NCBI GenBank assembly: GCA_958451615.1
Contig: CAUDQR010000024.1
Span: forward strand, 1 to 35,647
Direction: 5' to 3'
Length of the DNA: 35,647 nt
Source of the DNA: an uncultured Collinsella sp.
GTDB lineage: Bacteria; Actinomycetota; Coriobacteriia; Coriobacteriales; Coriobacteriaceae
Position 1 is the stretch's first letter; the number at the start of each line of letters is the position of its first letter. Shown piece by piece: positions 8,646 through 17,231 of the stretch. The position numbers and the translations under genes were made by a program. Below the pieces are notes generated by a model, which was given only the letters and a program-made list of their open reading frames with translations, searched no databases and was not told the DNA's origin.

Positions 8646-8672
8646 GTCCCGCCGTTCTAACGAACGGCGGAC
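8646..8672 (+). repeat. Stop-proximal hairpin, solo relative of the 140-nt element's first stem
   Basis: GTCCCGCCGTTC / GAACGGCGGAC begins 3 nt after the nitroreductase stop and is followed by CCGCTCG. The hairpins after glmS and larE have the same size, the same CGTT(Y)TA apex and the same (C/T)GCTCG suffix but different arm sequences. Here no 100-nt core follows. It may also terminate the converging 191-aa gene. Confidence 0.6.
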
Positions 8673-8683
8673 CCGCTCGCAAC

Positions 8684-9259
8684 TTATCTTGCCGGTGGAG
8701 TTGTCGTCGTTTCGTTCGTGTGGGTCGTTTCGGCGCCGTCGCCCTGTTCGCCGTCGTCCTTTTGAGCGTCGGCGATGGTGGAGGCTGCCGCAACGATACC
8801 GCGCTGGGGCGCGACGCCCGTCTGGGTCTGAGCGCCCTCGACAATTTCTGTGCCTGCATGCGCGAGCTCGGGCGATTTAAACACTGCGTCCAAGTTGGCG
8901 CCGCCGCCGGCGTAGCCAAGCGCAGCGAGTGCGATGATGATCACCGCAATGACGACCGCGATCGGAACATAACGATGCCAACCAGCCGGATTGAGTCCGC
9001 TGCGACGAGCCGCCCCGCGGCTGATGTAACCGAGCGTGCCGTCGTGCTTGAGCTTTGAGCCCACCACGCACTTGCGGCCCCACAACGAGGACTCTGCCTG
9101 CATGGCCAAGCGGGCGCTTGCCGAAGGATAACCGTATTTAGTGCGCTTGAACGAACCATCAAACCCCGAGGCGTGTTTGCCCCACGTCACCGATGTCGTG
9201 CGTCGGTTGACCGGTGCGGCGCTCCGCCTTCTGCGGCTCGGTTTTGTAGTCTCAGCCAT
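8684..9259 (-). CDS. Unrecognised single-pass membrane protein, 191 aa
   Basis: Family not recognised. The first 95 residues are strongly basic (arginine-rich start ETTKPSRRRRSAAPVNRR, then a tyrosine/glycine segment), followed by one hydrophobic helix at about 98-116 and a 75-residue threonine/alanine-rich, low-complexity tail ending TTHTNETTTTPPAR. By the positive-inside rule the basic half should be cytoplasmic and the tail extracellular. The start at 9259 follows GGGGGCGT; a start at 9313 is also open but less likely. It lies 84 nt downstream of the Fis-type regulator on the same strand and could be co-transcribed. Confidence 0.65.
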   Translation of the reverse strand: MAETTKPSRRRRSAAPVNRRTTSVTWGKHASGFDGSFKRTKYGYPSASARLAMQAESSLWGRKCVVGSKLKHDGTLGYISRGAARRSGLNPAGWHRYVPIAVVIAVIIIALAALGYAGGGANLDAVFKSPELAHAGTEIVEGAQTQTGVAPQRGIVAAASTIADAQKDDGEQGDGAETTHTNETTTTPPAR

Positions 9260-9343
9260 ACGCCCCCGCACGCCGTAACCAAATCGAAACAATAACGCTT
9301 TGGACTGTAGCACACGCGTCGCGCGCGGTCACGGGCGCCTCGC

Positions 9344-10561
9344 TCAACGGTCATCGTCCTTCAGCAAGCGCCACAGCGTTGTTCGGCTTATGCCCAGCAC
9401 CTCCGCCGCACGGGTTCGGTTGCCGTGGAGATGATCTACAACCAGATGCGCGATATCTCGCTCGATATCGGCCAGCGGTCGCAGGATATACAGGTCGCTT
9501 TCGAGTGTCGGGGCGCCAAAGGTTGCGGTCTTAATCACGTCCTCTTGGGCTAGCACTTCCTCCGCCACAGCGCGGTCCACCGTGCCCGCCCCCACCAATA
9601 TATACAGTCGTTCCGAGACCTCGCGGAGCTGCAGATAGTTGCGCGGCCAGCGGTAAGCATCGAGCGTCTTCGTCGCCGCGGCGGACAGCGTGGGCGCTGC
9701 CGTCCCAAATGCATCAGCGAGATATTCCAAATAGCGCGCAACCTTTGTCGACGCGGCTCCCTGCTCGGCAATCGCCGGCGCCACGCTCACCGCACAGGCG
9801 AAGCGCTCGGTCACAAAGGCGGCTTGATCGCTTTCGCTGCCGCCCGGCATGTCATTCGCCGTCAGCACCACATGGCAGCGCGTCGCCAACGCGGTGTCGG
9901 CCATCGTGGAAACGAGCTCGCGGAGGCGCTGGGGACCAACCGCATTCCAGCCCTCAATGCACAGGGTCAACCCTGTTTGAAACAGCGGCGATTCGGAGCT
10001 TTTGAGCACGTGGCGCCAACCGCGATCGGTGAGCTCATCGAGCGCGACGGAAACAAAGGGCTGATCGGCAAAAGGACCGTCCAGATAGAGGCGCTTGGCT
10101 ATCTCGACCTGACCCGCCCCCAGCTCGCCCTCGAGCATAAGGGGCACGCCGCGCGCGTAGCTCTCGGCGACCGGCGCAGCCACCGAGGCCGCCCCCTCAA
10201 CGATGCCGTACGCGCTCGATTCGTAGCGGGCCTCAACTTCGTCGGCGTTGAGCCACTCGATGCCCGCATGCGCCGCGGCACCGCGCACCTCGCGGACCAC
10301 AACGACCCAAAGCCTCCCGCCCTCTTTGTCGGTGGGGCGAACGGTCAGGCTCAGGCGCGCACCCGCACGTCCCATAACCAGACGCGCGCCGTCTCCTATA
10401 CGGTCGAGGCGCTCAGCGACAAAAGCCGCCACATCCCGCTCAAGCGCCGCGTCATTCATGGTCGAAATCGCGACGTCCCCACGCGCATCGATTGCCAATG
10501 CCGAGGCCCCGGCAGCAGCCAGGGCCTCGGTCAAGATGTTCAGCTTGGCATCGCTATCCAT
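9344..10561 (-). CDS. Fis-type regulator with a decayed AAA+ (sigma-54-activator-like) domain
   Basis: 405 aa. The C-terminus (about 376-405, ending GNRTRAAEVLGISRTTLWRL) is a textbook Fis-type helix-turn-helix as in PrpR/NtrC activators. The middle resembles their AAA+ domain but is decayed: the Walker A is EGELGAGQ at 144-151 with Gln in place of Lys, the Walker B position reads LCIEGW near 200-205, and no GAFTGA loop is visible. It is therefore unlikely to hydrolyse ATP or remodel sigma-54 polymerase. The N-terminal 110 residues may be a sensor. Start 10561 follows AGGGG by 6 nt; a longer frame to 10762 would read through the upstream folded element. An imperfect palindrome (10614-10631) might be an autoregulatory site. 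Confidence 0.72.
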   Translation of the reverse strand: MDSDAKLNILTEALAAAGASALAIDARGDVAISTMNDAALERDVAAFVAERLDRIGDGARLVMGRAGARLSLTVRPTDKEGGRLWVVVVREVRGAAAHAGIEWLNADEVEARYESSAYGIVEGAASVAAPVAESYARGVPLMLEGELGAGQVEIAKRLYLDGPFADQPFVSVALDELTDRGWRHVLKSSESPLFQTGLTLCIEGWNAVGPQRLRELVSTMADTALATRCHVVLTANDMPGGSESDQAAFVTERFACAVSVAPAIAEQGAASTKVARYLEYLADAFGTAAPTLSAAATKTLDAYRWPRNYLQLREVSERLYILVGAGTVDRAVAEEVLAQEDVIKTATFGAPTLESDLYILRPLADIERDIAHLVVDHLHGNRTRAAEVLGISRTTLWRLLKDDDR

Positions 10562-10686
10562 GATTTGCCCCTGTCCGTAGCGACGTGCAGCCGCCGACGG
10601 TCGCACGACCGAGTGTTTCAAAATTGAACGATATTGCTCACCAAACACTATAGGGCAGAGAGCGCCGTCCTGCGAGTATAGGTGTT

Positions 10687-10775
10687 GCCCCGCATCGCCA
10701 TCCTGGCGGGGCGATAAGAGCTCTTCGGGACTTATAAACCTGCGGACAAGCCATACCCGCAAGAGCTCCTATCGC
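10687..10775 (-). ncRNA. Candidate folded RNA between the YeiH gene and the regulator
   Basis: A 15-bp stem (10711-10725 with 10761-10775) encloses a smaller stem (GCGG/CCGC). A second hairpin, GCCCCGC/GCGGGGC (10687-10693 with 10706-10712), shares two bases with it. Transcribed from the minus strand the long stem is complete with one G-U pair; on the plus strand the same position is an A-C mismatch. The AUCGCC end of the first stem can also pair with GGCGAU inside the second, so two folds compete. It could be the YeiH 3' end or the regulator's leader. Confidence 0.45.
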
Positions 10776-10827
10776 TCCACCGCAAGCTTGCGCGCGCCAG
10801 CATGCAGCACACAGACCGGCTGCTCCT

Positions 10828-11862
10828 CTACCAGATCCCCAGCACGTGCTGCATTCCCAAACTCATGCATGCAATGCCAATCCAGCAGCAAAAGCCCAGC
10901 GCGATGGGCTTGCCGCCCTTTTTGACCAGCTCGACGATATCGGTATTAAAGCCAATAGCCGCCATGGCCATCACGATAAAGAACTTCGACAGCTCCTTGA
11001 TGGGCGCCGTGATGGACACGGGAAGCTGAAGCACCGTGGTGATTACGCTCGCCAGCACAAAGAACAGCACAAACATGGGAAACGCGCGTTTAAGCGAGAA
11101 CGTGCTTTTGGCGTCGCCGCCGGCCTTGCGCGCCAGATGCATCTGCCAGCATGCGAGGACCAACGTGATGGGAATGATAGCCAGTGTCCTGGTGAGCTTG
11201 ACCACCGTGGCGCTCTCGAGCACATTGGCGCCGGGATGCATGCTGTCCCAAGCGCTCGCCGCAGCCGTTACGGACGAGGTGTCGTTGATGGCGGTACCGG
11301 CAAACAGGCCAAAGCCCTCGTTGGTCAGCCCGAGCATACCGCCGAGCGTTGGAAACACGAGCGCTGCGATAACGTTAAACAGGAAGATGACCGAAATAGC
11401 CTGGGCAATCTCGCGATCGTCGGCATCGATGACGGGCGCGGCAGCGGCGATGGCAGAACCGCCGCAAATCGACGAACCCACACCCACAAGCGTCGCGATC
11501 TTACCCGGCACGTTCATAACGCGGCAGAGCACAAAGGCGATGACAAGCGAGGTCGAGATCGTCGCCACGATAATCGGCAACGACTGGGCGCCCTTGGACA
11601 GAATCTGGGAGAGGTTCATGCCAAAGCCAAGCAGGATAACCGCGTACTGCAAGACTTTTTTAGACGTATAGGTGACACCGGCGGCGAGCTGTTCGCGATG
11701 ATTCTTGGGAAAGACGAGCGCCAGAACCATGCCGAAGAGGATGGCGAATACCGGCCCGCCGACCACCTCAATCTGTTTGCCGAGCAGCGTTGCGGGGATA
11801 GCGATGATCAGGCAGAACAAGACGCCCTTCCAGCGCTCGCGTACGATATTCGCCAGTTGCAT
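10828..11862 (-). CDS. YeiH family putative anion/sulfate permease (UPF0324)
   Basis: 344-aa polytopic membrane protein of the YeiH/Cons_hypoth698 family. Around nine to ten hydrophobic helices are visible, with the family signature GVGSSICGGSAIAAAAPVI in the middle and TAINDTSSVTAA afterwards. Members are annotated as putative sulfate exporters, though substrate evidence is thin. Start 11862 is supported by AAGGA upstream and by the amphipathic start preceding the first helix. Divergent from a GntR/FCD regulator across 163 nt, which likely controls it. A folded element begins 53 nt past the stop. Confidence 0.88.
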   Translation of the reverse strand: MQLANIVRERWKGVLFCLIIAIPATLLGKQIEVVGGPVFAILFGMVLALVFPKNHREQLAAGVTYTSKKVLQYAVILLGFGMNLSQILSKGAQSLPIIVATISTSLVIAFVLCRVMNVPGKIATLVGVGSSICGGSAIAAAAPVIDADDREIAQAISVIFLFNVIAALVFPTLGGMLGLTNEGFGLFAGTAINDTSSVTAAASAWDSMHPGANVLESATVVKLTRTLAIIPITLVLACWQMHLARKAGGDAKSTFSLKRAFPMFVLFFVLASVITTVLQLPVSITAPIKELSKFFIVMAMAAIGFNTDIVELVKKGGKPIALGFCCWIGIACMSLGMQHVLGIW

Positions 11863-12025
11863 ATGGGATTCCTTCTTTCTCTTTCACGTTTGCGACGGCT
11901 TATGATACGGCAACATTGGGCATAGCCTTGCGCAAATACAGACTAAGATGCCGCAATAGTTCTTGGTCAACAGCCGAATTACCCTCCGCGGAGAGCTGAT
12001 TCGCGGCATAATTAACAACTGACAT

Positions 12026-12757
12026 ATGAGTTTGATAGAACAGTTGCGAGGCGCTATGGAAGAATCGATGCACGTCGGCGAGCAGGAAACGAGCCTACAG
12101 GACCAGTCCTACCACACCATTCGACGCAAAATCGTCTACCTGGACTACAAGCCGGGCGAAAAGCTGGGCGTCAAGCAACTTTGCGACGACCTGGATATGG
12201 GGCGCACGCCCGTGCGCGAGGCTTTGGTTCGCTTGGCGCAGGAAGGCCTGGTGCGCACCGTGCCCCAGAGCGGCACCTACGTCTCACCCATCAACCTCAC
12301 CCTTGCCGAGAGTGCCTGCTACATCCGCGAACATCTGGAAAAGCAGGTGATTGTGGAGTGCTGTGCGCGAGCCACGTCGGCCGGCATCGAGCAGCTCGAC
12401 CGCGCCATCGTGCTGCAGGAAAAAGCCATGGCCGAAGAGGATCGCATCGGCTTCTTTTTGAGCGACAACCTCATGCATCACATGATTTTTAGCATCGCAT
12501 GTCGCAGCACCGTTTGGTCGTGGCTCGAAGAGACCAATGCCGACCTGGAGCGCTTCCGCTGGCTGCGCGCCGCGACGCAGGTTCTCGACAATCGGGACAT
12601 CGTGAACGAGCACAAGCAGATTCGCCGCGCTATCGCCGGTCGCGACCCCATCGAAGCGAGCTTTTTGGTCAGCAAGCACCTACACATGATGTTCCGCAAC
12701 CAAACCGAGGTTCTGGACCAGTTCCCCGAGTACTTCGAGACCAGCAAGCTCCGCTAA
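12026..12757 (+). CDS. GntR family regulator, FadR-type (FCD domain)
   Basis: 243 aa. The N-terminal winged helix (about 28-95) contains YKPGEKLGVKQLCDDLDMGR and TPVREALVRLAQEGLV, diagnostic of GntR. The C-terminal all-helical ligand-binding FCD domain shows the conserved histidines expected for metal binding (MHHMIFSIA, EHKQIRRAI, SKHLHMM). Such regulators respond to small organic acids and usually control a neighbouring transporter; the divergent YeiH-type permease is the obvious target. The ATG at 12026 has no clear ribosome binding site; an internal ATG at 12056 with GAGG 4 nt upstream is a real alternative and would remove ten residues. Confidence 0.88.
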   Translation: MSLIEQLRGAMEESMHVGEQETSLQDQSYHTIRRKIVYLDYKPGEKLGVKQLCDDLDMGRTPVREALVRLAQEGLVRTVPQSGTYVSPINLTLAESACYIREHLEKQVIVECCARATSAGIEQLDRAIVLQEKAMAEEDRIGFFLSDNLMHHMIFSIACRSTVWSWLEETNADLERFRWLRAATQVLDNRDIVNEHKQIRRAIAGRDPIEASFLVSKHLHMMFRNQTEVLDQFPEYFETSKLR

Positions 12758-12805
12758 CCTGCCAAAAAGGGACAGGTTTATTTTGGCAGGTTTTATCTGG
12801 GCAAA
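12756..12805 (+). repeat. REP-like palindrome, copy A
   Basis: AACCTGCCAAAA and TTTTGGCAGGTT arms enclose GGGACAGG. It overlaps the last bases of the GntR stop codon. After the hairpin come TTTATCTGGG and CAAA. Related copies: 15332-15386 (inverted), 18467-18517, 22239-22294, 23299-23348. Confidence 0.85.
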
Positions 12806-12811
12806 TGCAAC

Positions 12812-12852
12812 AAGGCCCGGCTCCGCTGCAACGGAGCCGGGCCCTTCTTGTT
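12812..12852 (+). terminator. Terminator of the GntR gene
   Basis: Perfect 12-bp stem GGCCCGGCTCCG/CGGAGCCGGGCC with a 6-nt loop, then CTTCTTGTT. It sits just behind REP-like copy A. Confidence 0.88.
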
Positions 12853-12898
12853 AGCGCGTTTCGACAACGGAGCACCTGATGTCAGTCACCAACAGCGA

Positions 12899-13039
12899 GC
12901 GAGCCGCATTTGCGCCAAGGTGACGTGAAATGAGAGGGCGCTGACCTTCTGGTCGCGCCCTCGAAATTGAACGTCAGATTGGCGTGAATGCGGCTCGCGC
13001 AGCGTCGAGCAGTTCCGGCGTTTGGTAAAACGCCGGAAC
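12899..13039 (-). ncRNA. 140-nt two-part folded element, copy 1 (after glmS)
   Basis: Read on the minus strand from 5 nt after the glmS stop: a 12-bp hairpin (GTTCCGGCGTTT/AAACGCCGGAAC, 13039-13012), 13 nt beginning TGCTCG, then a 100-nt core (12998-12899). Core stems by core position: P1 1-12 with 89-100, P2 15-20 with 81-86, P3 23-28 with 73-78, P4 37-44 with 58-65, apical 45-48 with 53-56 around loop AGAA. It aligns without a gap to the copy after larE (69 of 100 identical), and differences in the outer stem are compensated. Confidence 0.75.
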
Positions 13040-13044
13040 AACAA

Positions 13045-14892
<1,848 letters not shown>

Positions 14893-14966
14893 AGGATAAA
14901 TCCCTTCGTTCGCGTGACTGCAAGACGTCCACGCACAGGGGGCGCTGAGACGTATAACGTTCGAGT

Positions 14967-15026
14967 ATTGTACTCACGCAAGCGCAAGCTGATATACCAG
15001 AAGTGGTATCTCAACTTAGATACCAC
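14967..15026 (-). promoter_or_regulatory. glmS promoter region with operator-like palindrome
   Basis: A TACAAT -10 box (14972-14967) lies about 75 nt before the ATG. Upstream, GTGGTATCT and AGATACCAC form perfect 9-bp arms around 6 nt (15003-15026), just beyond the expected -35. The TGGTAT...ATACCA shape is the kind of site bound by GntR/HutC amino-sugar regulators. Confidence 0.5.
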
Positions 15027-15045
15027 CCGATGCACACATGCCCAG

Positions 15046-15098
15046 CCGGTCCAAACCGCCACAATGGGGACAGGAACCTTTGTGGTGGTTTGGACCGG
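15046..15098. repeat. Palindromic repeat with GGGGACAGG loop
   Basis: 19-bp arms (15046-15064 and 15080-15098) differ at one position. The 15-nt loop contains GGGGACAGG, the same core as the REP-like family nearby. Confidence 0.8.
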
Positions 15099-15123
15099 GG
15101 CGGCGGCCTATCCCGGCGAAAGA

Positions 15124-15259
15124 TCTCGATCTGTAACATCTGGGCCGCAATAAGCCGGCTTAGTGTTACAGATCGAGACATTACGGTTCGGCCCCTGCAC
15201 TATGTCTCGATCTGTAACAGGTAGAGCCGGTTTTGCCGTCCAGATGTTACAGATCGAGA
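15124..15259. repeat. Inverted pair of 55-nt hairpins (BIME-like)
   Basis: Four copies of TCTCGATCTGTAACA alternate in orientation, starting at 15124, 15164, 15205 and 15245 (steps of 40, 41, 40). They form two hairpins with 15-bp arms and 25-nt loops. The second hairpin, reversed, aligns with the first through the loop as well (shared ATCTGG, GCAA, CGGCT, then GACATA past the arm), so it is one asymmetric unit duplicated in opposite orientation. Confidence 0.85.
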
Positions 15260-15284
15260 CAATTGAAGGCCCGGGCAGCTCAAG

Positions 15285-15317
15285 CCACCACAAAGGTGCC
15301 TGCCCCCTTCGTGGTGG
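15285..15317. repeat. Short palindrome related to the 15046-15098 repeat
   Basis: CCACCAC/GTGGTGG arms around GGTGCCTGCCCCC, which on the other strand (GGGGGCAGGCACC) resembles the GGGGACAGGAACC of the larger palindrome. Confidence 0.6.
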
Positions 15318-15331
15318 TCGCGCTGGCAACG

Positions 15332-15386
15332 GCGTTTCCCCAGATAAAACCTGCCAAAATAAACCTGTCCCTAATTGGCAGGTTTT
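15332..15386 (-). repeat. REP-like palindrome, copy B (inverted)
   Basis: On the minus strand it reads AACCTGCCAATTAGGGACAGG, then TTTTGGCAGG, TTTTATCTGG, GGAAACGC. It lies directly against the -35 of the lacI-type gene. Orientation is opposite to the other four copies. Confidence 0.85.
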
Positions 15387-15415
15387 GACACCCTGGGGGC
15401 GGGCGATGCTACAAT
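15385..15415 (+). promoter_or_regulatory. Promoter of the LacI-type gene
   Basis: Consensus TTGACA (15385-15390), 19-nt spacer, TACAAT (15410-15415), 36 nt before the ATG. The first T of the -35 falls within REP-like copy B. Confidence 0.6.
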
Positions 15416-15450
15416 CGGACTTGTACTTGAAACGCATCAAAGGGGCCGCC

Positions 15451-16584
15451 ATGGCAAAGGTAAAAATCAGCGACGTCGCGCGCGAGGCGGGGGTCTCACT
15501 GGGCACGGTATCCAACGCGCTCAACCACCCCGACAAGCTGCGCCCCGAGACCCTCAGGCTCATCAACGAGACCATCAATCGCCTTGGCTACCTGCCCAAT
15601 CAAAGCGCCCGTCAGCTTGCAGGCGGCACCACCAAGTCCTTTGGCTTGGTCCTCCCCCGCCTTGACCACGGCTTCTCGCTCCAAATTGCCAGCGGCGCCC
15701 ATAACGAGGCCCGCAAGCACGGTTACGACCTGCTCATCGCCAACGCCGATAACGACAACATTCTCGAGGACCATTACCTGCGCTATTTTATGGGCACGCA
15801 GATGTCCGGCGTCATGGTGCAGCCCATGGCATCTCCCGATTGGCACCCCGCTATGACCAAGATGCCCGTGCCGATCGTCCATCTGGACATCCATTGCTCC
15901 GAGCCCGGTTACTACGTGGCCGCCGACAACGAGGCACAGGGGCGTATTATCGCCGAGCTCGCCATCGCCCGCGGCGCACGCCATATCACCGTTGTGGGTA
16001 GAGCGGCATTTATGCAGCTCACGCTGCGCGTACTTGGCATTCACAAGGCCCTTGCCCTGTATCCCGATATCAAAATTGAAGTCATTGACGCCGGAGAGTG
16101 GAATACCGCAGCCGACGGCTACAGTATCGGTGCCCAGATTGCCGAGCGCCCTGCTGACGAGCGCCCCGATTTTGTCATCGGTCTGACCGACGTATTGGCC
16201 TCGGGCGTTATCTCGGCGCTGACCGACAAAGGCATCTCCGTCCCCGAGCAGGTCCGCGTGGCCGGCTGCGACGGCAACCCCCTTGCATGGAGCGGGTCGG
16301 TTCCCCTTACCACCGTGGCACCGCCGGGCTACGAAATTGGCCGCAAGGGTGTGCAGCTGCTCATGGAACAGATCGAGGACAAGCCCGCCGCCAAGACCAA
16401 ACGAGTCCGCATCGGCTCCGCCGCGCGTACCGTCACCACGGTCACAGCCACCGAGGACATTAACCGTCAGGAGCTCGTGCGTCCCTTCCTGCTCGAACGC
16501 GTAAGCACCCAAAAGGCCGAGCAGCGCCCGACGGGCCCATCCGCGGCCCCAATAACCGACATCAACCTGGGCGCCTACCTTTAG
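15451..16584 (+). CDS. LacI family transcriptional regulator
   Basis: 377 aa. The N-terminal helix-turn-helix and hinge (KISDVAREAGVSLGTVSNAL, then LGYLPNQSARQLAGG) are diagnostic; a periplasmic-binding-protein-like sugar-sensing domain follows (about 60-330), with DNEAQGRIIAELAI, FVIGLTDVLASGVISAL and VAGCDGNPLA. The last 45 residues are a non-family tail. Start 15451 follows AGGGG by 6 nt. Its stop overlaps by 4 nt the stop of the convergent HAD gene. The regulated sugar is unknown; an equally organised but gutted copy lies at 22304-22539. Confidence 0.92.
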   Translation: MAKVKISDVAREAGVSLGTVSNALNHPDKLRPETLRLINETINRLGYLPNQSARQLAGGTTKSFGLVLPRLDHGFSLQIASGAHNEARKHGYDLLIANADNDNILEDHYLRYFMGTQMSGVMVQPMASPDWHPAMTKMPVPIVHLDIHCSEPGYYVAADNEAQGRIIAELAIARGARHITVVGRAAFMQLTLRVLGIHKALALYPDIKIEVIDAGEWNTAADGYSIGAQIAERPADERPDFVIGLTDVLASGVISALTDKGISVPEQVRVAGCDGNPLAWSGSVPLTTVAPPGYEIGRKGVQLLMEQIEDKPAAKTKRVRIGSAARTVTTVTATEDINRQELVRPFLLERVSTQKAEQRPTGPSAAPITDINLGAYL

Positions 16585-17231
16585 CGCACGGCCTTGACCG
16601 CTGCCGGCAGATCGAACAGCGTATCGAGCCCAGCCTCGCAGCCATCCACCACGTCCTGCGGCAGCGGCACGATATCGGGAACGGCAAAGACGTGGCAGCC
16701 GGCCGTGATGCCCGAGACGCAGCCGTTGCGCGAATCCTCGACCACGGCGCACTCCTCGGGGGCAAAGCCCGCGCGTTCGCAGGCGAGCAGGTACATCTCG
16801 GGGTCGGGCTTGCCATGCACGACGTCCTCGCCGCAGGTCACCGTCTCAAACTTGTCAAAGAGACCGACCATCTTAAGGTTGCGCTCGGCGGTAACATGGC
16901 GCGACGACGTCGCAAGACCCACGTGATAGCCCGCGGCCAGCAGCTCGTCGAGGCACTCGGCGGCACCGTCCTTAAGCTCCAGATCGGTCTTGACCATCTC
17001 GTCGCGAATCTCCCTATGGCGACGATAGATTGCCTCAGCGGTTTCGCGACCGCCGTAATGCCCATCAAGGATGTCCATGACATCGGGCAACGTGCGGCCG
17101 ATAAACTGATGGATCAGCGCATCATCAATCGCGAATCCCAGCTCGGCCGCACCCGCCTTCCACGCCTTGATACCCAAACGCTCGGTGTCGACCAGCGTTC
17201 CGTCCATGTCAAAAATAACGGCCTTGATCAT
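16581..17231 (-). CDS. HAD superfamily hydrolase, beta-phosphoglucomutase-like, paralogue 1
   Basis: 216 aa with all four HAD motifs: FDMDGT (nucleophile Asp8, acid/base Asp10), LATSSR (motif II), GKPDPEMY (motif III lysine) and VVEDSRNG (motif IV), plus a helical C1 cap. It probably dephosphorylates or isomerises a small sugar phosphate; the exact substrate cannot be read from sequence. Start 17231 has GGGGGA 5 nt upstream. It is convergent with the LacI-type gene (4-nt stop overlap) and divergent from larE. A close paralogue with the same AT-rich upstream region lies at 22536-23186. Confidence 0.9.
   Translation of the reverse strand: MIKAVIFDMDGTLVDTERLGIKAWKAGAAELGFAIDDALIHQFIGRTLPDVMDILDGHYGGRETAEAIYRRHREIRDEMVKTDLELKDGAAECLDELLAAGYHVGLATSSRHVTAERNLKMVGLFDKFETVTCGEDVVHGKPDPEMYLLACERAGFAPEECAVVEDSRNGCVSGITAGCHVFAVPDIVPLPQDVVDGCEAGLDTLFDLPAAVKAVR

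Noticed and set aside
10687..10775. Known riboswitch class
   Set aside because: The stems do not carry the conserved loops of TPP, cobalamin, fluoride, ZTP or SAM classes that I know; kept only as an unassigned fold.
12899..13039. Ordinary Rho-independent terminator of glmS
   Set aside because: The first hairpin could act so, but there is no U tract, and the 100-nt co-varying core goes far beyond a terminator.
14893..15045. glmS ribozyme upstream of glmS
   Set aside because: AGCGCC occurs by chance but the conserved ribozyme core and pseudoknot segments are absent.
15124..15259. CRISPR array
   Set aside because: Repeats are only 15 bp, alternate in orientation, form full palindromes, number four, and no cas gene is nearby.
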